A DNA stretch of 64,000 nucleotides from Lactarius indigo (taxonomy: Eukaryota; Basidiomycota; Agaricomycetes; Russulales; Russulaceae). Positions within the stretch are counted from its first letter, which is position 1. Each line of letters starts with the position of its first letter. The notes under the pieces are model-generated. The model was not told the origin of the DNA and did no database searches. It worked only from the letters and a program-made list of their open reading frames with translations. Positions 56,301 to 64,000 of the stretch are shown in pieces. Both the position numbers and the translations under genes were made by a program. The DNA lies in NCBI GenBank assembly GCA_025766275.1, contig JAFKAC010000038.1, positions 248,001 through 312,000 on the forward strand, written 5' to 3'.

Positions 56301-57061
56301 ATGGTCTCTCCTCGTCTCGCCTTCTTCACTCTCGTCGGCACCCTCGTTGGCACTGCTGCTGCAAATTTCCGTATTATCAGTCCTGGTGGTACTGATCTTT
56401 GGTGGGGTGGGTGTCTCTTCGCTCGCACTCTCCCTTTGCCAGCTCACAACTGCTCTACCAAGTCGCTCAATCCCAGAATACCATTGTGTGGTCTTGCAAT
56501 GATAACCCCCCTGCCACGGCTTACCAACTCTTGTGCGCGTCTTTTTCTTTTTTTTCTTCTTTCTTTCTTTGTAATGGTACACACTCACTAACCTGTCGTC
56601 GTCAGGGTGAACAACACGAATCCTACCATTTTGGCTGCCGCTGAGGCCATTGTCGCAAACATTCCGAACGCTGACTGTTCTCATTCCATCACGACGCAAC
56701 AAGCCGCTTTGACTCCGGCAACTGGTTACACGGTCATCCTTGCCGATACACTCGACCAAACAAAAGTGCGCCACCATCGGTTTTTTTTCTTCTTCGTTCT
56801 TCCTCTGACTAATTCCCGGTTCCACAGATTTACGCTACATCGGATGTCTTTGAGGTCAAGGCCTTGGGCGCCGCATACCCCCCGGCATCTGCTACGCCAA
56901 CTGGTTCCACGACATCTACTTCCGGTTCTTCTTCTGGCTCGGGCACTGCTAGTGGCTCTACCTCTTCAAGCACCAATAAGCCAAATAGCGCTTTCACGTC
57001 CTTCCAGGTTTCTGGTGCCGGTATCCTGGCTGCCGTCGGCGCTGCCATTGGTATGCTCTGA
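56301..57061 (+). CDS. Secreted GPI-anchored protein with Kre9/Knh1-type domain
   Basis: Signal peptide MVSPRLAFFTLVGTLVGTAA, then a small beta domain typical of the Kre9/Knh1 N-terminal family (NFRIISPGGTDLWW, SQNTIVWSCNDNPP, a VILADTLDQTKIYATSDVF end). A Ser/Gly/Thr-rich stalk follows (GSTTSTSGSSSGSGTAS). The C-terminal hydrophobic tail (VSGAGILAAVGAAIGML) is a GPI signal. Four exons: 56301-56406, then from 56463, from about 56606 and from about 56828. Each junction is canonical, and a CT/T-rich stretch marks each acceptor. It probably sits in the cell wall or membrane; such proteins are abundant and of unknown precise role. Confidence 0.87.
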
Positions 57062-57812
57062 AGATGAGCGGTTGCGTTATGATTGAGAGAACATGTGCTT
57101 TGCCTTTTTCTATGTCTTGGATCCATTTTCCTACCCATTCTCTGTGGACTAGTTAAACGATACGTTTTCAGACAGACAGTTACCCATTTTTTTCTCCATT
57201 ACCTGTGGTGTATGGCTGTTTTTAATCCAACCTATACCGTCCTATCATTTAAATTTATCACTCGTTTCCTCATGTGTTTGATATTTGGAAATAGTATGTT
57301 CCCCACCGAGAAATGGCTGAGCAACATCTGTCTTGCCAAGCCTCAACACAGGTGGGGAGACTGGGTAAATTTACGGACAACGACCACGGAATCAACACGA
57401 ATTACGAAGACATGCCGTCCGTCTGCAAGTGTCCGGAATGATAGGCAATGTTACACACTATTATGGATACGAGCCAAGAGCAAGTAAGATGGCATTAAGA
57501 GGGAACAATTAAAAAAATTTATAGCCAAGGGACTTGAGCAAGGGCTCGAGTTGGGGGAGTTGGGAGTGGGGATCGGAGATAGTGCGGCTTTTAAGCGCTT
57601 TAAGCCTTGGCCCGCGGCCCAACCGGTTATATTCTCTCAAGCGGGCCGGCCTTGGGGCTTACCTCCGCACCCGTGCGACCCCCGTGCGATGTCGGTCGCT
57701 CATCGGACCTGGCTCTCGTCTCATCTTAAAACCGGCTCACTACTTCCGTTTCATCTCTGTCTCACTCCCAGACTAGAGCGCGCCCTCAGCCAACGTGATC
57801 CCCTCCCGCAGC
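57062..57812. other. Intergenic region, nothing recognised
   Basis: 751 bases. The part at 57590-57720 is GC-rich with palindromic-looking GCGGGCCGGCC but no recognised element. A longer open frame starting at 57551 overlaps the next gene in another frame and is taken as a shadow. Confidence 0.45.
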
Positions 57813-58875
57813 ATGTCTTCCGCGCCGCCATTGTCTCACACCGCCTCAGCGAAGGCAATAGAGGCTGCTCTCCCCGCCCCCGTATCTTCGACCACCCCAT
57901 CGACGACCTACTCGACACTACGGCGTGGCGGGCTTCGGGAGTTCCTCATGACCGAAGTCGATCCGGATCGCTCGACGATACCGCTTGCCGCATACTGTTT
58001 CATGACGGGATGGATGTCTGTCTCTCATTCTGCCACAGTCCTGTCGCCATGGCTGACACTGTACTAGTGACGTGGTGTCCTTCTCCGCCATATTCGTTTG
58101 GTGTGCATTCCAAACTGGAAACACGTTACAGGTGCGTTATCGTTATCTTCCTCGCTACCAGCCAGCGCTTAGATTTACCCCCCCCCCCTGTGAAATTGCA
58201 GCTGGCGGTCGCTCTTGCCCGTCTTTTCTATGGTCCCCCAGGCCAACGCGACACCTCATTCCATCTCGTAGACAAGCAAGCGCTCACCTCCGTGACGACG
58301 TTCCTTTTTGGCGCCTTTATTGGTCGCATCGGCGACCGAATTGGCGCCAAGACGCGTCTATGGCTTTTCCTTGGCACAATTTTTCAGTCACTCCTGACGA
58401 TGGGCGCAGCGATCGCCCTTTGGCAATCCCATCAGGGGAGCGTTGCTTCCGGTCGTGACGTGCCACCGTGGACCAAGGCGAGCACATATGCGTGCTTGGG
58501 GTTGATGAGTTCGAGCATGGGTTTGCAAGGCATCATGGGCAAGCGTGTGAACACGCAGTTTGCGACAACCAGTGCGTCGCTCCTCTCTCTCCTTTCTGCT
58601 GGGTGCTGACGGGAGTCGATGAAGTTGTGTTGACGACCGTTTGGTGTGAGCTTATGGCAGACCCGAAGCTGTTCGTCTTACGTCCTGTGACCACCCGTGA
58701 TCACAAGATACTCGGCATTGCCGCACTCTTTGTCGGTGGCTTTTGCAGTCGCGCGATCTTGCAGGCGATAGGCTCACCAGCCTCTTTGGGCATCGCCGCT
58801 GGCCTACGCGTTCTCGTCGCTTTGAGCTGGTTCTTCGTCCCGGCCAAAAGGACCACTGCGACCAAAAGACCATGA
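57813..58875 (+). CDS. DUF1275 (YoaK-type) membrane protein
   Basis: Multi-pass membrane protein of a family shared by bacteria and fungi, transport function suspected but unproven. Exons 57813-58015, 58068-58131, 58202-58571 and 58625-58875. After a Ser/Pro-rich tail comes IPLAAYCFMTGWIDVVSFSA, then FVWCAFQTGNTLQLAVALAR (the conserved GN motif of the family). Helix TSVTTFLFGAFIGRIGDR follows, then KTRLWLFLGTIFQSLLTMGA, and the NTQFATTIVLTTVWCELMAD segment that is the second hallmark. Two final helices follow. Start at the first ATG in frame. Confidence 0.88.
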
Positions 58876-59378
58876 GGGCTTCTTAGATATCCCGTAGATT
58901 TTTTGTCTGGGCTTTTTTTTCCCCCTTGGATGTCATGTCGCCCTGTTTTCTTAATGTTCTTGTTTCACGCACACATCACATTCGGATACGACTTCATGTG
59001 CTCGCGACTGTCTTAGTTTAGATGCCAAAATAACAATAGCGTGCCACAATCATTATGATACGATGCTAGGAATTGGCAAGTTGTATCACCCCCGGTAAGG
59101 AACATCACCCCATCCGCTACCGGCCCTCAAAAGGAAGGAGGACACTCCAGCTGGAGGTGTATTTTATCTTGGACGTGCTGTAGGCTCCTACGCGAAAAGA
59201 GTGTTTATGCAGCGTAGGGGGACAATAATGCGCGTCCGAAATGAGTAGAGAGAATACCAATGCGATGCACCCGCTCCTTATATAAGCCAAGACATGTGAC
59301 TCTGTGACTCTGTGACCGATCGTGTTTGTCGTGTTCGCTGCCTTTTCAGGCTAGTTGTTTCCACTAAGTTACCTAGGT
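58876..59378. other. Intergenic region with short tandem repeat
   Basis: 503 bases. Three TGTGAC(T/C)(C/G) units at about 59296-59315 lie 65 bases upstream of the MutY start. Otherwise nothing recognised. Confidence 0.45.
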
Positions 59379-61381
59379 ATGGCGAAAAGGACTCGGAGGA
59401 AGGACTTCAGCGAAGACAGTAGCTCGTCAGAATTCGAACCTACACTCCCGTCTAACAAGAGATCCAGGCGAGCGCGTCCATTGGCGGCGCGTAAAGCCCA
59501 GACAGAGGTGTTGGAAACCTATGATACCCCTCACTCCCTATCCGGGCACTCGATATCCTCTCCTGATCTCATAAGACCCCCACTTCTTGAATGGTACTCT
59601 CGGGTGCACGCTACGCGCGGAATGCCATGGAGGAAACCGTTTGACCCCTCTTTGGACGCTGACGCCCGAGCTCAGCGAGCATATGAAGTACGTGACCAGG
59701 CCAACGTCGGTCGTCAGTTTGGTTTACATCTCGGTTTTCTGTGCCATAGGTCTGGATTTCAGAGATCATGCTTCAGCAGACTCAGGTCGTTACTGTGATT
59801 CCCTATTACAACCGGTGGATGGAGAGGTGGGTGTGCTCACGTTCGTTGTTTGGACATTTTCGTGACGAGGACCTTGCAGTTTCCCAACAATTAAGGACTT
59901 GGTACGTAATGTATAGTTACCATCTGCACATAGCTGGGCTTCATTTATTATTGAGGCTGCCTCAGATATAGATACGGTCAACAGCATGTGGAAAGGCCTC
60001 GGGTATTATTCAAGAGCTGCCCGCCTCCTCGCGGCTGCAAAGAAAGTTGTTGAAGAGCTCGGTGGTCGACTCCCTGATAACGCTAAGGATATGGAAACTT
60101 TAATTCCGGGTGTTGGACGCTACACCGCTGGAGCGATATGCTCTATCGCTTTCAACGAACAAGTTCCTGTGGTACGCCGCGATTATCACCTCGACTGCTC
60201 AAAGTATGGTCTCATTTTTTTTGCCAGCTAGATGGAAACGTCAGCCGCTTGATCAGTCGGTTTCTGGCGATCCACGCACCCCCTAAAGGTAAAGCTTCTC
60301 TTGACCTCTTGTGGCAGGGTGCCCAGGCTATGGTCAAGGGGGCAACATGTGCCGGCGATGTCAACCAGGCTCTCATAGAGTTGGGAAGTACTGTGTGCAA
60401 GCCACGGGAGCCCGAGTGTACCAGCTGCCCGTTGCGACAGTGGTGCCGTGCGCGTCGGATTTCCGAGAAAGAAGAGGTAACTGCGGCTTGGTCGAAGTAA
60501 TCTTTGCCATCGTGCTGACGTTCGATCGAAAGGTTGGAACCGGGGATATCGAGGATCTTTGCAGCGTCTGCGACCCGATACCTGTCTCTGAGGGCTTCGA
60601 CGCACCGTCTGTGACGTCCTACCCTATGAAGGTTGAGCGTAAAAAACAAAGGGAGGAGCTCAACATCGTGAGCGTCGTCGAATGGCGTAATGACGACGAT
60701 CGTTGTTTCTTACTGAGCCGCCGACCTGAGGGAGGTGTGTCGCAAAACACCTAGAGTCGGAAGGTTGGTATCTGATATTTGTATCCCCTCAGGACTTCTC
60801 GCGGGCCTCCACGAGTTCCCTACTTCACCTGAAGTACCCACCTCAATAACTCCCTCTGAGGAGAGCGAGACCGCTATGACCCTGTTATCTTCCCTCATCA
60901 AGTTTCCTCTCTTGGACTCTAGGGCTGAGGATACAACTGGCTCTACCGCACTTCGTCTCGTCAAGATAGAGCGCGCTGGGGACGTTCTGCACGTGTTCTC
61001 ACACATACGCAAGACTTACCGTGTTCAGTGGGTTGTTCTGGAGGGCGGCGGCGCCTGCCCACCAGAGCTTGCACGTCGATCTACTTCGGCAGTCCCCCAG
61101 AAGCCGGGTTCCAAGAAGGCGAAGGCCTCAAGCGACTCGCCTAAGAATGAGTCGATGTGGGTTCGCTTTGATGAAGTTGAAGAGGCCAAGTAAGTGTGGT
61201 TCAGCATGCGTGATACCGCCCACTACTAAGCCAGGCGCATTGCACCGTCATCTTTTCCAGTATCGGTACTGGTGTCCAGAAGATCTGGTCGCTCGTTTGC
61301 TCGCTATGGGTATCTGAGGGTAATAAATGGACCTGTCGTCCGCTCATACACCGCTATGCCCAGAATACGTTGATTTGCTAG
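59379..61381 (+). CDS. MYH1: A/G-specific adenine DNA glycosylase (MutY/MUTYH)
   Basis: Removes adenine mispaired with 8-oxoguanine. A basic nuclear-targeting N-terminus (MAKRTRRK, NKRSRRARP) precedes PLLEWYSRVHATRGMPWRKP. After an intron (59688-59749) comes VWISEIMLQQTQVVTVIPYY with the catalytic Glu. Then WKGLGYYSRAARLL, the helix-hairpin-helix LIPGVGRYTAGAICSIAFN, and LDGNVSRLISRFL with the catalytic Asp. The iron-sulfur cluster motif is CKPREPECTSCPLRQWC (C-x6-C-x2-C-x5-C). The C-terminal NUDIX-like domain that checks 8-oxoG has LLAGLHEFP and VLHVFSHIRKTYRVQWVV. The last exon begins near 61261; its stop at 61379-61381 assumes no further intron. Confidence 0.94.
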
Positions 61382-61888
61382 CGTCCTAATTATCGTAACA
61401 ATGGAAGCAGCACAGAAATCTCCCGGACTTGGATCTTGGAGTACTAACAAGTTTCCGAATTTGGACGAATATTGTGTCACGAGCGCTAATTTGGCCCTCC
61501 ATTTGGAACAAGGGAATAAAGGACGAACCGTGACACTCTTCTCGCCTCGGGGCGTTGTGTCCGTCCTTACACCGCATTTCGCGGGCGGCTATCTGCAGGC
61601 GGTGTGACTGAACAATGAACGAATTCTCGAATAGAGCGGACACATGGAAAAACTCCGTTGACAACCCGGAGGCTTTGTCTTTGCGGTAACGGAATTTCCT
61701 CTTGTTTCTCGTCACTCTACGGAAATGTGGTCGTTGCTGGGACGCCTATTTCCTGATTCTGTGTCAAGGTGCTTCGTGTGTCGGCATGTTCTCGTAGCAG
61801 TACTTATACTTGCGTGGCATCTGCACCTCGTCTGATTCCTGCCCGCTCTTTATCTTGCTAAATTTCAATCCCATCATCGGAGTGCTTG
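61382..61888. other. Intergenic region, nothing recognised
   Basis: 507 bases between MutY and the small secreted protein. A 109-codon minus frame (61386-61715) is not family-like. Confidence 0.45.
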
Positions 61889-62435
61889 ATGCGCGCCGTC
61901 CCACTCTTTCCCCTTCTCTTTCTGATACTGGCGCACTTTTGTAAGTCCTTCTGTGAGCCTTTCCCTAACTGATGCTGACTCAAAGGCTTTCTTCGACAGT
62001 GCTCCCAACATTTGCTACACCTGTTGGCCCAGATGCGGCGCCGATGCAGATAAAGCGATTCTGCCGGTTTTGGGCGTGTAGGAATGAAGTCCAGGTAAGA
62101 TATCCTTCAGGGGATAAAAGCCACATGACATTAACCACGATATCGTGTAGCCCATGTGGATGCAGACCCTCTCACCCAATCCCTCCTCGACCCTGGCCGC
62201 AACACCGTCCGCCGCAGTCGTCCTTCCAACAGTTACGCCTACGGTCTTGCCCACGGTGCCTCTGAACAGTACTACTACTCCGGAGGACGACTCTGGATCC
62301 GACACACAGCCAACTCCTGGCTCGAAAGCAGGATCCTCCTTGAGCAGCGTCAACGCTGGCGTAGCTCTTTCTCCCCGCGGCACTTTTTTCTTTACGGTTT
62401 TGGCTGGTGTGATCGCTATCTCCCTAATGTTCTGA
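61889..62435 (+). CDS. Small secreted GPI-anchored protein
   Basis: Exons 61889-61940, 62000-62094 and 62151-62435 sum to 432 nt, 143 aa. Signal peptide MRAVPLFPLLFLILAHFLL, a short Cys-containing segment (RFCRFWACRNEVQ), a Thr/Pro/Ser-rich stalk with TVTPTVLPTVPLNSTTTPED (one N-glycosylation site), and a hydrophobic C-terminal tail (FFFTVLAGVIAISLMF) that fits a GPI signal. Not recognised as a named family. Its small size, two cysteines and lack of a catalytic domain suggest a wall or surface mannoprotein. Confidence 0.75.
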
Positions 62436-62668
62436 GTGGGAGCCTTCCCGTTACGTGTATCACCTTGTGTACTACTACTACATAGCCTACGCCACCCACT
62501 TGTTTCCATATCGCATTTCTATAGTGTACAGCTGGAGTGACATAAATCAGTTTGGACTTCCTTGTGTATCGTGTCTTGTGCTGCTTTATTATTCTTTATC
62601 TGCCTTGTATTTCTGTCATTGTCCCTCGGTGTGATCAGTCACATGACCAGACATTTCTCTTGCCCTCG

Positions 62669-64000
62669 ATGGTCGCACTCGACACGCAGTCGGTCAAGGT
62701 CTACACCGTCAATGGTGCCGCTGCGGGTTCTGCGTCCTCTCTGCCCGACTGGCTCGTGAGGAAACGTGCGGCAAAGGCGAAGGGAAAGCGCGGTGCGATT
62801 CGCGAGCGTGTGGAGGGCACCATCGAGCTCATACAGCACTTCGAGTTCCCAGAGGCGAGCAACCACCTAAAGACGACTCGCGATGGCCACCACATCATCG
62901 CCACGGGGACGTACAAGCCACAGATGCGCGTGTGGGACCTCGACCAGCTCGCACTCAAGTTTGAGCGGCACGCCGACGTCGAAAACGTCGACTTTATCGT
63001 GAGTTTTCTCCTGGCCTTCTTGACGCCCACCTTGACAATGAGATTTCTCTTGTTCTTTTTTTTTCTTTTTCTCGCTCACAAAGGCACATTGTTGAAGAAA
63101 AAAAACTCCCCTTTCACAGATCCTTTCTGACGACTGGACAAAGACGCTGCATCTCCAAGCGGACCGCACGATCGAACTGCACACACAAGGCGGCTTCCAT
63201 TATCGCACACGCATACCGCGCTTTGGCCGTGCGCTCGCATACCACTTCCCCAGTTGCGATGCGCTCTTTGGCGCCTCAGGCAACGAGGTGTACCGATTGA
63301 ATCTGGAGCAAGGGCGCTACCTAAATCCCCTCGTCCTCGGTAGTAACAGCGACGACGCGAGCTCCGTGGCCGGGGTCAACGCCATCGACGTCAATTCCGC
63401 ACACGGGCTATGGGCGTTCGGGGTCGACGGGAACGGGACGGTCGAGTTTTGGGACCCGAGATCTCGGAGTAGCCTGGGCGTCCTCGCGTTGCCTCGTTCG
63501 CACCTCGTTCCTGTCGGAATGGTCAGAAAGACGGTACTGCCTGGTGTCGAAGGCGACGACAGCCCGGCATTGTCTGTAACCGCCCTGGCTTCGCGATCGG
63601 ACGGGCTCTCGTATGCGGTTGGCACCTCCACGGGCCATACTTTACTCTACGACATCCGATCACGAAAACACTTTGCGCTGAAGGACCAGGGATATGGGCT
63701 CCCCGTCAAGAGGGTCTCCTGGGTAGAGGGCGGCGTTAAGATGGCCGGCGACGGGCTGGTTGTTAGTGCCGACAAGAAAGTCATCAAAATTTGGGACCGA
63801 AATAGCGTGCGTTCCATCTGGCTTTTCTCGTTGGCTCCCCACGCACCGTGCTGCAGCCATCAAAAAACTTCACGTCGTTGACCCCGGCCACTGACCTGAA
63901 CGACGTTCACCATATACCTGGCAGCGGTCTCGTGATGACCGCGAACGAGGGTATCCAAATGACGACGTATTACATTCCTCAACTCGGGCCGGCTCCTCGC
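62669..64000 (+). CDS. ENP2: Nucleolar ribosome-biogenesis protein Enp2/NOL10, 3' end cut by window
   Basis: WD-repeat protein needed for 18S rRNA processing in the small-subunit processome. MVALDTQSVKVYTVNGAAAG, then the conserved LPDWLVRKRAAKAKGKRG motif and VEGTIELIQHFEFPEASNHL. Next are DGHHIIATGTYKPQMRVWD and the WD propeller (ILSDDWTKTLHLQADRTIEL, GLWAFGVDGNGTVEFWDPRS, AVGTSTGHTLLYDIRS, LVVSADKKVIKIWDRN). An intron at 63000-63119 contains a T-rich run. A second at about 63808-63859 joins to NDVHHIPGSGLVMTANEG, after which the window ends. The C-terminal NUC153 domain is outside. Confidence 0.94.

Noticed and set aside
57551..58609. 352-codon plus-strand ORF overlapping the DUF1275 gene
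   Set aside because: The spliced DUF1275 exons explain the same bases in part in this frame (58202-58571) and in part in another. The portion before 57813 has no homology-like content.
1..64000. CRISPR arrays, bacterial operons, intact transposons
   Set aside because: None seen. Splice sites, tRNA intron and gene families show a fungal nuclear genome.

Overview
The window is from a filamentous basidiomycete, most probably an Agaricomycete. Genes are split by many 47-75 nt introns with GTRNGY donors. Several families typical of mushrooms are present: three DUF6533 membrane proteins, a fungal PLAC8 protein, a DUF7330 protein, a Kre9/Knh1-like GPI protein and a single-chain ATP-citrate lyase. 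Genes lie on both strands, with no operons and no recognisable intact transposon. Gene models were built by hand from frames and splice sites. Where exon lengths sum to a whole number of codons, I say so.

Layout. 1-1.1 kb: 3' part of GDP-mannose 4,6-dehydratase, then an intron-containing tRNA-Arg(CCU). 1.36-9.05 kb: biotin-protein ligase, Cys-Gly dipeptidase and an anion:cation MFS transporter. 10.8-12.7 kb: first DUF6533 gene. 13-20.4 kb: a sugar-nucleotide and glycosyltransferase block. It holds a methyltransferase-GT8 fusion (minus strand), a GDP-mannose-3,5-epimerase-like protein fused to two glycosyltransferase domains, and UDP-glucose dehydrogenase. 20.8-30 kb: a membrane-anchored beta-rich protein, a conserved unknown, a second DUF6533 gene and a short-chain dehydrogenase. 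31-41 kb: an RRM protein, a small membrane protein, PLAC8, DUF7330 and cyclophilin A, with several gene-poor stretches. 41.8-48 kb: third DUF6533 gene and ATP-citrate lyase. 49.6-64 kb: mostly housekeeping genes: UBL3-like ubiquitin-fold protein, ribosomal protein eL20, CSN5, Vps22/Snf8, two GPI proteins, a DUF1275 protein, MutY and Enp2 (cut by the window end).

The most interesting unit is the 13-20.4 kb block together with the dehydratase at the left edge. It has enzymes that would modify GDP-mannose, an enzyme that makes UDP-glucuronate, at least three glycosyltransferase domains and a methyltransferase domain. I infer a locus for an unusual, possibly O-methylated surface or secreted glycan. 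Three genes (biotin ligase, dipeptidase, epimerase-glycosyltransferase) carry one-base frame breaks inside otherwise well conserved reading frames. These are either assembly indels or real lesions and need checking.
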